Source of the DNA: SZUA-152 sp964401355
GTDB taxonomy: Bacteria; Pseudomonadota; Gammaproteobacteria; SZUA-152
Reading direction: 5' to 3'
Assembly (NCBI GenBank): GCA_964401355.1
Contig: CAYNYJ010000059.1
Location: 1 to 19,045 of the forward strand
Length of the DNA stretch: 19,045 nt
Part shown: positions 1-7,807 of the stretch, one piece after another
Numbering within the stretch: position 1 is the stretch's first letter
Layout: each line of letters opens with the position of its first letter
Translations under genes and position numbers: made by a program
Notes under the pieces: generated by a model
Database searches by the model: none
What the model was told of the DNA's origin: nothing
Seen by the model: the letters and a program-made list of their open reading frames with translations, nothing else

Positions 1-10
1 GACGGTGGAT

Positions 11-211
11 TTAAGTAACATGAGTAGTATTCATTATTAGTGACTTGTTAGTAAGAGTGACACCGGTGTGGGGACACTGGTTTTCGTAAGCGTAGAATTT
101 TTTCCGATAATGCACAACAAAGATTGCCAGGGGTTTGTCATCGATGGTTAACGTATAAGCCTTGCTCGTGCCATTTGCGAGGGTGTCGGCGTCACCCAAT
201 ATATGTTGCAT
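11..211 (-). CDS. Rieske-type [2Fe-2S] ferredoxin-like protein, apparently truncated
   Basis: This short protein (about 66 residues from the ATG at 211) resembles the N-terminal half of small Rieske ferredoxin-like proteins. It has the pattern 'FYAYENQCPHTGVTL', which carries the first Cys-x-His ligand pair. A Rieske domain needs a second Cys-x-x-His pair about 20 residues later. Here the frame stops 13 residues after 'CPHTGVTL', and no such motif appears in the other frames of the few bases left in the window. The ATG at 211 is preferred because AAGG lies 6 nt upstream and the N-terminus then aligns with family starts. A GTG at 241 overlapping the algH-like stop, or a TTG at 262, are alternatives. 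The gene lies directly downstream of the AlgH-like gene and is probably cotranscribed. As it stands it should not bind a full cluster, so it is a decayed gene or carries a frameshift. The family call is fairly safe; function is doubtful. Confidence 0.6.
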   Translation of the reverse strand: MQHILGDADTLANGTSKAYTLTIDDKPLAIFVVHYRKKFYAYENQCPHTGVTLTNKSLIMNTTHVT

Positions 212-240
212 GCACGCCTTGTCTGTTTTTGTATCGTCCA

Positions 241-936
241 CTAAATCCAGTCGCCAGACCAACGTCTAAACAACGTTTGCCAAAGGTCGTTAATTTTTTG
301 TTCGAAAATGATATCCGGCGGAGTATGGACTAACAACCAGTCGCCGCGATCAATTTCATTTTGGAGTTGGCCAGAGGCCCAGCCAGCATAGCCGGCATAG
401 GTGCGTGAAGAGTTGGTAACCGGATGTTTAAAGGCATTTTTGGCTGTGGAAAAGTAGATGTTGTTCGCAATGAGATGCATATTTTTTAGTGGGGTATCCG
501 TGCGTATCAACATAAAGATGGCATTGGTGCTAACCGGCCCGCCCAGATAGAGCGGATCCGTGCGTTGCTGGAATTGCGGGATACGGGGGAAGGCGTGATT
601 CAGTGGAATTTCTGTGGGCCGGTTAATAGTGAGTCCGGTGGCACCGCGTTTGCTGTAGTGAGTAATTAATATCACGGCTTCCTGAAAACTAGTACCGGCC
701 AACTTGTCGGTGGCGACAAGAAACAGTCCCTGATTTTTCGGTAACCCAGGCTCGGCATGGGCGATAGGCAGCGATAATACGGTCAGTGTTAAGACAGTCA
801 GAGCGACAACAAGGAATGAAAAAAACGCGAAGTACGCGGTGATTACGCTCTGAAATACAGGCTTTTTATCGACGGAATCAATGTGCTGACGTGATGTCGC
901 TGTGGGCAACGTATCCATAAGAGATCCCATATCCAT
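241..936 (-). CDS. YqgE/AlgH family protein with predicted signal peptide or membrane anchor
   Basis: The C-terminal 165 residues match the YqgE/AlgH (DUF179) family. 'GLFLVATDKLAG' comes first, then 'GATGLTINRPTEIPL' near 98-112, 'YLGGPVSTNAIFML' near 130-143, and the hallmark 'AGYAGWASGQLQNEI' near 181-195. Family members are usually cytoplasmic proteins of about 185-190 residues with no agreed biochemical role. This one is 231 residues because it adds an N-terminal segment. That segment contains a long hydrophobic stretch (about 32-58) ending 'PIAHA|EPG', which looks like a signal peptide cleaved after AHA, or an anchor. The ATG at 936 has AGAGGAG about 14 nt upstream, a rather long spacing; ATG 930 is possible. 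The frame stays open to 1182 but then overlaps the upstream GGDEF gene, so the longer form is unlikely. The gene sits 91 nt after the GGDEF-like gene and ahead of the Rieske fragment in one minus-strand set. Confidence 0.85.
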   Translation of the reverse strand: MDMGSLMDTLPTATSRQHIDSVDKKPVFQSVITAYFAFFSFLVVALTVLTLTVLSLPIAHAEPGLPKNQGLFLVATDKLAGTSFQEAVILITHYSKRGATGLTINRPTEIPLNHAFPRIPQFQQRTDPLYLGGPVSTNAIFMLIRTDTPLKNMHLIANNIYFSTAKNAFKHPVTNSSRTYAGYAGWASGQLQNEIDRGDWLLVHTPPDIIFEQKINDLWQTLFRRWSGDWI

Positions 937-1027
937 GCTGTTGGAGTTTTCTCCTCTGAGTATAGCGGAGTTACTACCCTTTAAAGAGTACCCGGTGAGG
1001 TGTGCGGTAACCCTGATTCCGTCGCGC

Positions 1028-1891
1028 TTAAGCAGCCTCCACAGAAGATTCACCATTTTGTATGGCAATTTGGGCCGCGTCATTGGAGCGTGAGAGCAGT
1101 AGTCGAATATCGTCGCCTTTTGACCACGCTGCGACGCCGAAACAGGCCTGTGGCTGAACAGTGAGTTGATCATCGATGACAATATTGAGCGATTTCAGTT
1201 GGGTTGCAATTTTCTTGGCAAGTGCAATGGCCGCCGTTTTGCCGGTTTCGGGCAACACAAATACAAATTGGCCTGAATCAAATCGTCCCACCAGATCAGC
1301 CCAGCGCATTTGATCGCGTAGCAGGTGACTGACGGCGACAATGACCTTGTCTGCACCCGCCTGACCGGCAGAGTGGGTAATTTGGGAAATATTAATGACA
1401 TCCATGATGACCACAGAAAGCGGATTTTGGTAACGACGGCTGCGTGACGCCAGGGATTCGAGGCCCTTGTTAATGGCGCGTTCATTGAGCAGGCCGCTGA
1501 TGGTGTCAATAGTGTTGAGTTGTTCCAATTGCTGGGTCAGCTGCGTGCGTTCGGCGCGCAGGGCCTCTTCTTCACTGACATCAATGTAAATAATGGTGTG
1601 TTGTCCGTTGAGTGGTGGCAGTGAACAACGCATCACTTGCCGTTGCTTGCCTGCGGGCCCAAGGGGGAAAGGCCCGTTGCTGATTGCGTTACGTGCCTCG
1701 GTGTCGGTTGACTCATCGATACCGAGAATGGCCTTTTCGGTGCGGCCAATATAGCGGTTGGTCGCGCAGCCAGACCATGTGCCCAGTGTGTCATTGCACC
1801 AGAGTACTAGTCCCGCATCGTCAGTGATGAGCATGGCCACGGGGGCGTTGTTTAGAATGTGCTGGCTAATTTCAGGGGTCGGATCTCGCAT
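1028..1891 (-). CDS. PAS domain protein with degenerate GGDEF domain
   Basis: A 287-residue cytoplasmic signalling protein. Residues about 11-105 resemble a PAS sensor ('ILNNAPVAMLITDDAGLVLWCN...'), about 107-127 form a short coiled linker, and about 128-284 a GGDEF fold ('DTISGLLNERAI', 'SVVIMDV', 'RWADLVGRF', then 'VLPETG'). The signature is DSGQF at 205-209 where active diguanylate cyclases have GG(D/E)EF. The upstream metal and substrate positions are also altered: 'ITHSAGQAGAD' replaces IND-x2-GH-x2-GD. The RxxD that forms the inhibitory product site in active enzymes is kept (RWAD, 196-199, five residues before the signature). I infer that it does not make c-di-GMP and might bind it or act through protein contacts. 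The start at 1891 is chosen for GAGGAG 9 nt upstream; the open frame to 2161 has low-quality, non-homologous sequence. There is no EAL domain and no membrane segment. Confidence 0.85.
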   Translation of the reverse strand: MRDPTPEISQHILNNAPVAMLITDDAGLVLWCNDTLGTWSGCATNRYIGRTEKAILGIDESTDTEARNAISNGPFPLGPAGKQRQVMRCSLPPLNGQHTIIYIDVSEEEALRAERTQLTQQLEQLNTIDTISGLLNERAINKGLESLASRSRRYQNPLSVVIMDVINISQITHSAGQAGADKVIVAVSHLLRDQMRWADLVGRFDSGQFVFVLPETGKTAAIALAKKIATQLKSLNIVIDDQLTVQPQACFGVAAWSKGDDIRLLLSRSNDAAQIAIQNGESSVEAA

Positions 1892-2264
1892 ACTGCAGTA
1901 CTCCTCACGATGTTGTGTCTGGTGCGTTGAATTCACGAACAGGTTCCCGGGTGTCGGAAAATACAAAATCTGTGCGGGCAGTGTTGCAGGCAATGTTCGG
2001 GATGCCGGTTTTTTGACAAGCGGAAATGTAAGCACTTGATTATTATTTAAATTTTTACCCTTGCGCAGTTTTGTGTAGCTATTCATGGGGTTATCAGCGG
2101 ACAGCTTAGCAATAACTTTAGGGATGCGCTGGCAGAAGAAGAACTGTGAAGGGTGGCTCAATTTTTAGAGATTTGTGCCGAAGATATTCCGTGACGGGCA
2201 AACCCTTTGCCGGCCCGTTGAATGTCGAATCGATTGCTGCAAGGTAAATAATAAATCCCCCTCA
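1892..2264. promoter_or_regulatory. Divergent intergenic region between the GGDEF-like gene and cyaA
   Basis: These 373 bases separate two divergent genes and must hold both promoters. The only recognisable piece on the plus strand is TTGACA at 2013-2018. The hexamer 17 bases later, TTGATT at 2036-2041, is poor, and a better TATTAT at 2041-2046 is too far away. An AT-rich patch lies at 2038-2060. No clear CRP-type TGTGA-N6-TCACA site is visible. Open frames extend into this region on both strands (to 2161 minus, from 2175 plus), but they lack ribosome binding sites and family similarity. Confidence 0.35.
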
Positions 2265-5099
2265 ATGGCTACCACAAAACGAGCTAAATCAAAACACGAC
2301 CTGCTGGATGTGCGCGCCGTGCGTAAACGCTTCCTGGCGATAAACCGGGAGCGCTTGCGTCGTACGGAAGAAGCGTTGCGATGGCGTACCCGCGATTTCC
2401 TGGAATTGTTGCCTCTGTTATTCCATATTAACCATGCGATGTTACCCGGGTTCGTATCAAAGCAGACGCCAGCGGGGATATCAGATTGGTCACCGACTAA
2501 AAAAAATGTGGACGCAGGAAAACGCATTGTCAAAAGTTTTGATTACAAAAAGCGTGCCCTGCGCACTTTTGATATTCACTCCTTATTTTTGATGGGCAGT
2601 GTGGGCACGATTGCTCATTCAGAGAAAAGTGATTTTGATGTATGGGTGTGTCACAGCCCAAAGCTTTCGGAAGAACAACTGGAACATCTTGCGGCAAAAT
2701 GTAAGGAGATTGAGGAATGGGGTGAATCTGTTGGGCTGGAAGTTCACTTTTTCTTGATGAATGCAGAAAAATTTCGCAGCGGTGAAGTGGTGGAGCTGAG
2801 TAGTGAGAGCAGTGGCAGCACTCAGCATCATTTGTTGCTGGAGGAATTTTATCGCACGGGATTGCTGGTGGCAGGTCGTTACCCCGTCTGGTGGTTAGTG
2901 CCGCCCGATGAGGAAGCCAATTATACGGAATATGTGGCACGTTTGATAAAGCAGCGATTTATTCCTGAAAATGAAGTGATTGATTTTGGTGGGTTGAGTG
3001 AAATTCCTGCGGAAGAATATTTTGGTGCGGCGCTTTGGCAAGTCTACAAAGGGATCGACTCACCGTATAAATCAGTCTTGAAAATGTTGTTGATGGAAGC
3101 TTATGCTGCAGAATATCCAAAGAGTGACTTGTTAAGCATACGTTTTAAGCGCGCCATCTATGCCGGTATAACGGACCTCGATTCACTGGATCCCTATACG
3201 ATACTGGTGGAAAAATTACAGCAGTATCTTAGTCAGAATAATGCCCATGAACGTCTGGATCTGATGCGGCGTTGTTTTTATTTTAAGGTGGATATTGCGC
3301 TGAGTCGTCAGTCAAGGATGGATCAGAACTGGCGTTGGGAACGGATGCACGAGTTGACCTCATTATGGAAATGGCCGGAGGGGTACATAGAATATCTAGA
3401 CGATCGCAAGTCCTGGAATGTGCACCAAGTGCTGAAAGAACGACGTGTATTGGTGGATGAAATTACACACAGTTATATGTCGTTATCCAAGTTTGCACGC
3501 GCGCACTCCGGACTGGCGCGCATTGAACAGAAAGACCTGAATGTTTTGGGCCGCAAGTTATACGCGGCCTTTGAGCGTAAAGCCGGTAAAATTGAAATCA
3601 TCAACCGGGGGATTTCTAACAATATTGTTGAAAGTCATCTCACTATTATTCAGGGGCGAGGAAAAGAAGTTGAGGAGTCGTGGACACTCTATCCTGGGGC
3701 GGTCGAAGGTCATGAGCCGGGAGGAGGATTAAAGCGAGCTCGCAGTATTGTGGAGGTATTGGCATGGTGTCACTTTAACCGGATCATTGGCCATCGCACC
3801 ATTATTTCCTTGTTGTTGAATGAAGGCATCCTGTCACTGAAAGAGACGCGTTCGATTCTTGCGACCTTGCAGTTTTTGTTTGCGGATGGTGAATTGCCGG
3901 TAACGGAGATTGAAAGCTTTATGCAGCCGCCGGTGATAGAGACGGGTTGTATCTTTGCCAATGTGGGCCTTGACCCTATGGCCAAGCACACTCGTCGGGG
4001 TACCGACCTGGTCAGCGACCAATCTGATATCATGAATTATAGCGGTTTTTCGCTTAACCTGGCGATCAGCTTTGACCTGTTAGTGGTCACCAGCTGGAAT
4101 GAAGTGATTACCTATAAATACACGGGTATTGAAGGCTTGCTGGATTGTCTTTCTCAATATTTACACTGGAATGCGACAGGTGAAGCCGTAGACCCGCCAC
4201 CGTTGAAGGCTTTCAGTTTTTCTTCCAGTCATAGCCGGGCTATTGCACGTCGTATTGAAGAGCTTTTTAAAGATGTCGCGGCTGTGTTTTTTAATGTGTC
4301 TGGGCAGGGCGGGGCTCGTTATATTGTACAGGTGGAAAAATCATATTATTTGTTAGAGTCAGATAACGGAGCGTTTAATTACACAAAACAGCCTACATAC
4401 GAATCTTTGCTTGAGACCTTGGGGCAGCCTCAAGATGTATTTCGTCCCATTAAGGTTGATAGAAATGCCTTGTTAAGCACTCCGTTGCCAACAATTTTAG
4501 CAAAAAACCGCACCGGTTTTATTCAGATGTTTTATTATTCCCTGGGTGATGAAGTTGACATCTTTGTGTTAGATGAAAATGGTTCTTTATTTCATCAGCG
4601 GATACCCTACTTTGAAGATGAGGCGTTGGTTAATCATTACTCGCGGTTTTTTGATGCGGTGCTGAATCGTCAGAGTTTTTTGTTTCAGGATGAAAATGCC
4701 AGTTTAATGTTAGATGCGCTGGAAATTTATAAAGTGAGAAAAGGGCGCAAGAAGAACTATCGGTTTGAGAGGCAAGCGCCGAATGTTGATCGTCCCATGC
4801 GCTATTTCAATGTGCAGGTGATCGGTGACCTGGTGAATCAAAATGCCACATTTACAGTGTATTGCAATGACGAGGAATTTTCCTCGCTGGATCATGGCAA
4901 AGTGTTGTTTAAAGAAGTTGCGCGTTACGTGTTGCGTCAGCGGGACAGTGGGCAGCGTTACCCGATTTATATTACCGATGTGGATTTGTCGCCAACGTTG
5001 TTAGGTGCGCGACGTACGGACAAGGTTCAGGCCATCGATTATTTGAAATATAAAAAACGCATTGAAGAAAAGCTGAATAAAGAATTGGCACGGCTTTAA
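2265..5099 (+). CDS. cyaA: Class I adenylate cyclase
   Basis: CyaA makes cyclic AMP and pyrophosphate from ATP in the cytoplasm, supplying the ligand of CRP/Vfr-type regulators. The protein is 944 residues, within the range of class I enzymes. The N-terminal catalytic nucleotidyltransferase-like motif is plain: 'LFLMGSVGTIAHSEKSDFD' at about 107-125 gives the GS-x-GT loop and the metal-binding Asp pair D123/D125, followed by 'VWVCH'. The remainder is the long C-terminal regulatory part found in gammaproteobacterial cyclases. The ATG at 2265 is chosen because 'MATTKRAKSKHDLLDVRAV' begins shortly before conserved sequence. Its ribosome site is weak, with AAGG about 20 nt upstream. An in-frame GTG at 2175 would add 30 unlikely residues. 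The stop codon overlaps the stop of the convergent hydrolase gene by two bases, so there is no room for an ordinary terminator between them. Confidence 0.95.
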   Translation: MATTKRAKSKHDLLDVRAVRKRFLAINRERLRRTEEALRWRTRDFLELLPLLFHINHAMLPGFVSKQTPAGISDWSPTKKNVDAGKRIVKSFDYKKRALRTFDIHSLFLMGSVGTIAHSEKSDFDVWVCHSPKLSEEQLEHLAAKCKEIEEWGESVGLEVHFFLMNAEKFRSGEVVELSSESSGSTQHHLLLEEFYRTGLLVAGRYPVWWLVPPDEEANYTEYVARLIKQRFIPENEVIDFGGLSEIPAEEYFGAALWQVYKGIDSPYKSVLKMLLMEAYAAEYPKSDLLSIRFKRAIYAGITDLDSLDPYTILVEKLQQYLSQNNAHERLDLMRRCFYFKVDIALSRQSRMDQNWRWERMHELTSLWKWPEGYIEYLDDRKSWNVHQVLKERRVLVDEITHSYMSLSKFARAHSGLARIEQKDLNVLGRKLYAAFERKAGKIEIINRGISNNIVESHLTIIQGRGKEVEESWTLYPGAVEGHEPGGGLKRARSIVEVLAWCHFNRIIGHRTIISLLLNEGILSLKETRSILATLQFLFADGELPVTEIESFMQPPVIETGCIFANVGLDPMAKHTRRGTDLVSDQSDIMNYSGFSLNLAISFDLLVVTSWNEVITYKYTGIEGLLDCLSQYLHWNATGEAVDPPPLKAFSFSSSHSRAIARRIEELFKDVAAVFFNVSGQGGARYIVQVEKSYYLLESDNGAFNYTKQPTYESLLETLGQPQDVFRPIKVDRNALLSTPLPTILAKNRTGFIQMFYYSLGDEVDIFVLDENGSLFHQRIPYFEDEALVNHYSRFFDAVLNRQSFLFQDENASLMLDALEIYKVRKGRKKNYRFERQAPNVDRPMRYFNVQVIGDLVNQNATFTVYCNDEEFSSLDHGKVLFKEVARYVLRQRDSGQRYPIYITDVDLSPTLLGARRTDKVQAIDYLKYKKRIEEKLNKELARL

Positions 5100-5788
5100 T
5101 AGGTAGCTTCGAGGCACTTGATAACCCAGTTTGCGATATCGGTGATTTCCTCGGGGCACACACTATGCTCCATTTCGTAGCTTTCCCAACGAGTGGCATA
5201 GTGCATTTCTTGCAGTAATTCGTGGCTGGCTTTCCCATATTTAAATTTGACCACAGTATCTTGTCGGCCATGGCCCATAAAAATTGGGGTGTCTTTATTG
5301 GCCTGACTATAATTTTCGGCGGGTGTTTTTCGCAGCGGCAGGTAGGCGGACAAGACGCCGATGCCGGCAAGTTTTTGCTGATGCCGGAGTCCGCTGTGCA
5401 AGGCGACGGCGCCGCCCTGTGAAAATCCCATGAGAATAATGCGGTTGCTGGGGATGCCGCGTTGGTTTTCAGTTTGGATGAGGGAGGTTATTCGTTGTTG
5501 TGCGTCGATCAGTCCTGCTTCATCTTCCTGATCAAAATTATCCAATGAATAAATGTCGTACCAGGCGCGCATTTCGTAGCCTCCGTTGCAGCTAACGGGG
5601 CGGACGGGTGCGTGCGGAAAAATAAAGCGAATGTCGAGTGTGTCGGGCAGCGCCAGCTCGGGCACGATGGATACAAAGTCGTTGCCGTCGGCACCCAAAC
5701 CATGCAACCAGATGATGGACGCGGTGGGTGTGCTGGCGGTGCTGAGTTCGATGCCGTTGGGGAGCGTTATTCTGTTGTAGGGAGTCAT
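5096..5788 (-). CDS. Alpha/beta hydrolase, carboxylesterase/phospholipase family
   Basis: A 230-residue cytoplasmic serine hydrolase of the small carboxylesterase / lysophospholipase (EstB, YpfH-like) family. The oxyanion-side motif 'WLHGLGADGNDF' lies at 27-38 and the nucleophile elbow G-F-S-Q-G-G puts the catalytic serine at 123. The Asp is D177 in 'GHGRQDTVV' and the His is H208 in 'YEMEHSV', so the triad is complete and correctly ordered. Relatives cleave short-chain esters or lysophospholipids, and some depalmitoylate proteins; the substrate cannot be read from sequence. There is no signal peptide. The ATG at 5788 lies 32 bases after the cyaY stop on the same strand and lacks a strong Shine-Dalgarno sequence, which suits cotranscription with cyaY, perhaps with coupling. 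The 3' end abuts cyaA tail to tail. Confidence 0.92.
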   Translation of the reverse strand: MTPYNRITLPNGIELSTASTPTASIIWLHGLGADGNDFVSIVPELALPDTLDIRFIFPHAPVRPVSCNGGYEMRAWYDIYSLDNFDQEDEAGLIDAQQRITSLIQTENQRGIPSNRIILMGFSQGGAVALHSGLRHQQKLAGIGVLSAYLPLRKTPAENYSQANKDTPIFMGHGRQDTVVKFKYGKASHELLQEMHYATRWESYEMEHSVCPEEITDIANWVIKCLEATY

Positions 5789-5820
5789 TGCAGAAAACAG
5801 TTGCAGAGAATGAGCGCGGG

Positions 5821-6135
5821 TTACGCGAGCTCGACGGTCTCGCCGCTTTGTTCGCTCAATGCCTGGTTTAGCAAGGTCATTAATTTTAACTCGTCTTGTT
5901 TCCAGCAGTCCTCGTCGGCATGGTAGTCGAAATAATAACCGCCGGAGCGAGCGGCAAGCCAGATCTGTTGCGTGGGTTCCTGGCGATTGATGATGACCTG
6001 CGAGCCGTTTTCACATTCGATTGTCAGGATGTCGCCAGCGGAATCCCAATCCAGGTCGGTCTCGCAGTTATCCAGCGCATCCTCAATGGTGCCCAGCATG
6101 TCGTCGACTCTTTGGTTGAATTCGCCTGTGTTCAC
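5821..6135 (-). CDS. cyaY: Iron donor protein CyaY (bacterial frataxin)
   Basis: CyaY is the bacterial frataxin homologue. It binds iron through an acidic surface and modulates iron-sulfur cluster assembly on IscS/IscU. The 104-residue length is typical. The N-terminal helix is acidic ('VDDMLGTIEDALDNCETDLD'), and the conserved beta-sheet core reads 'VIINRQEPTQQIWLAARSGG' followed by 'YYFDY' and a tryptophan ('DCWKQDE'). The start is a GTG at 6135 with AGGAG 9 nt upstream. It is divergent from lptM-lysA, exactly the cyaY / lptM / lysA order known in Pseudomonas and other gammaproteobacteria. The downstream hydrolase gene probably shares its transcript. Nothing is missing or unusual. Confidence 0.95.
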   Translation of the reverse strand: MNTGEFNQRVDDMLGTIEDALDNCETDLDWDSAGDILTIECENGSQVIINRQEPTQQIWLAARSGGYYFDYHADEDCWKQDELKLMTLLNQALSEQSGETVELA

Positions 6136-6188
6136 TGCGCTCGTCTCCTATTGAAGGTGCGATGGTAGGTTTCCGGGTGCTGTCTGTT

Positions 6189-6194
6189 TATAAT
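6189..6194 (+). promoter_or_regulatory. Candidate -10 element for lptM-lysA
   Basis: A perfect TATAAT lies 25 bases upstream of the lptM ATG. The -35 region at the right distance (around 6166-6172, AGGTTT) is poor. The site is in the 83-base divergent region between cyaY and lptM, where a promoter for the rightward genes is required. Confidence 0.5.
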
Positions 6195-6218
6195 AGCCGC
6201 CGCAGAAGGAGATTATTC

Positions 6219-6359
6219 ATGAAACCGTGTTGGGCACAATATCTACTTTGGTTGGTGATTGCCGTATTAGGCACGGGCAGCCTGTTGAGCGCCTGTGGGC
6301 AGAAAGGTGATTTGACGCGCCCCGGCGCTAATTTGAGTAGCGCTGCCGACGGATATTGA
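6219..6359 (+). CDS. lptM: LptM (YifL-like) small outer-membrane lipoprotein
   Basis: A 46-residue lipoprotein precursor. A positively charged start (MKP) is followed by a hydrophobic segment ('YLLWLVIAVLGTGSL') and a lipobox L-L-S-A-C with the lipidated Cys at about residue 26. The mature N-terminus 'CGQKGDL' is the signature of the YifL/LptM family, where the usual sequence is CGQKGPL. LptM assists assembly of the LptD/LptE lipopolysaccharide translocon at the outer membrane. AGAAGGAG stands just upstream of the ATG, and the gene lies between cyaY and lysA, the classical place for this lipoprotein. A longer in-frame reading from 6162 is disfavoured because it would bury the signal peptide. 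Confidence 0.9.
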   Translation: MKPCWAQYLLWLVIAVLGTGSLLSACGQKGDLTRPGANLSSAADGY

Positions 6360-6455
6360 CGTCGGTCATTTTTGATCACGGGGCGCCAAATTTTCAAACA
6401 CCCTAACGGAATTTTTCTCATAAACACTAAAAAGCACAACTGATAGAAACACACA

Positions 6456-7706
6456 ATGAATCATTTTGAATACCGTGGTGGACGACTGTTTGCCGAAGAT
6501 GTGGATATGCGGCGCATCATCGATGAAGTGGGCACGCCCTGTTATGTTTATTCGCGTGCGACCCTGGAGCGTCATTGGCATGCTTTTGACCGTGTGTTGC
6601 AAGGGCATGAGCACCTGGTCTGTTATGCGGTCAAAGCCAATTCTAATCTGGCGGTATTACATGTATTGGCAGAGTTGGGATCCGGATTTGATATCGTCTC
6701 CGGTGGCGAGCTGCGGCGTGTGATCAAGGCGGGGGGTCAGCCTTCCAAGGTGGTGTTTTCCGGTGTTGGCAAAAATGCCGATGAAATGCGTTATGCCCTG
6801 GAATTGGGCATTCGCTGTTTTAATGTTGAGTCCATCGCTGAGCTTGAACGTCTCAATGATATTGCCGGTGAGTTGGAAGTGCGTGCGCCGGTCTCGTTGC
6901 GCGTCAACCCCGACGTGGATGCGCAGACCCATCCGTATATTTCGACGGGCCTGAAAGAAAATAAATTTGGTATTGATATCGAGGCTGCCCCCGCAGCGTA
7001 TCAGCGTGCCGCCGAGTTGCTGCATATCGATGTGGTGGGTATTGATTGCCACATCGGTTCACAGCTCAGCGATATCACCCCCTTTGTCGATGCGTTGGAA
7101 CGGGTGTTGTTATTGATCGACACACTTGCCGAGCAGGGTATCACCCTGAAACACATTGACCTGGGAGGCGGTCTGGGGATTACCTATCGTGATGAAGCGC
7201 CACCGAGTCCGGCGGAGTACGCTGCGGCAATTTTGGCACCGTTAAAAGCACGAGATCTGGAAATTATTCTCGAGCCGGGGCGGGCAATTGCCGGTAATGC
7301 CGGAATATTGTTAACGCGTGTTGAGTATCTCAAGCCAGGAGAAGCCAAGAATTTCGCGATTGTGGATGCCGCCATGAATGATTTATTGCGGCCCGCCTTG
7401 TATGGTGCGTGGCAGGATATTATTCCCGTTGAACCGCGTGAAGACGGTGATGCCCATGTTTACGATGTGGTAGGTCCAGTTTGCGAAACAGGTGATTTCC
7501 TGGGGAAAGAGCGGTCATTAAATATTGAGAGCGGTGATGTGTTGGCGATTTGCTCGGCGGGTGCTTATGGGTTCGGTATGAGCTCTAACTATAATTCGCG
7601 GCCGAAAGTCGCGGAAGTCATGGTCGATGCCGACCGATACACCGTGGTGCGTGAGCGTGAAACCATGGAGGACCTGTGGCGAGGTGAAAAAGTTTTACCC
7701 TATTGA
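6456..7706 (+). CDS. lysA: Diaminopimelate decarboxylase
   Basis: LysA removes CO2 from meso-diaminopimelate to give L-lysine, the last step of the DAP pathway, using pyridoxal phosphate. The 416-residue protein is full length with all expected motifs. The Schiff-base lysine is K60 in 'YAVKANSN', followed by 'HIGSQL' from H199, the phosphate-binding glycine loop 'DLGGGLGITY' at 235-244 and 'EPGRA' from 273. The dimer-partner catalytic Cys is C343 in 'CETGDFLG', with 'GAYGFGMSSNYN' near 369-380. It follows lptM after 96 bases and is probably transcribed with it; the ATG lacks a good Shine-Dalgarno sequence. In Pseudomonas and many relatives dapF comes next. Here a terminator and an unrelated chemoreceptor gene follow. 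Confidence 0.97.
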   Translation: MNHFEYRGGRLFAEDVDMRRIIDEVGTPCYVYSRATLERHWHAFDRVLQGHEHLVCYAVKANSNLAVLHVLAELGSGFDIVSGGELRRVIKAGGQPSKVVFSGVGKNADEMRYALELGIRCFNVESIAELERLNDIAGELEVRAPVSLRVNPDVDAQTHPYISTGLKENKFGIDIEAAPAAYQRAAELLHIDVVGIDCHIGSQLSDITPFVDALERVLLLIDTLAEQGITLKHIDLGGGLGITYRDEAPPSPAEYAAAILAPLKARDLEIILEPGRAIAGNAGILLTRVEYLKPGEAKNFAIVDAAMNDLLRPALYGAWQDIIPVEPREDGDAHVYDVVGPVCETGDFLGKERSLNIESGDVLAICSAGAYGFGMSSNYNSRPKVAEVMVDADRYTVVRERETMEDLWRGEKVLPY

Positions 7707-7762
7707 AACAAAACAGCTTACACGGTTTGTTTCAACGCTAGCGATAAAGAAAATCAGCACAT

Positions 7763-7790
7763 AAAGGGGCAGCGTCGAACTGCCCTTTTT
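7763..7790 (+). terminator. Rho-independent terminator after lysA
   Basis: A 10-bp stem (AAAGGGGCAG with CTGCCCTTTT, one G-T pair) closes a 7-base loop and runs into a T tract. It lies 57 bases past the lysA stop. On the other strand the A/T flanks also allow partial function for the convergent chemoreceptor gene, which ends at 7808. Confidence 0.85.
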
Positions 7791-7807
7791 GGTTTGTTCC
7801 TTAACGT

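Noticed and set aside
937..1182. Longer AlgH-like protein starting at 1182
   Set aside because: It would overlap the well-supported GGDEF-like gene by 155 bases, and the added residues look like an out-of-frame reading of that gene.
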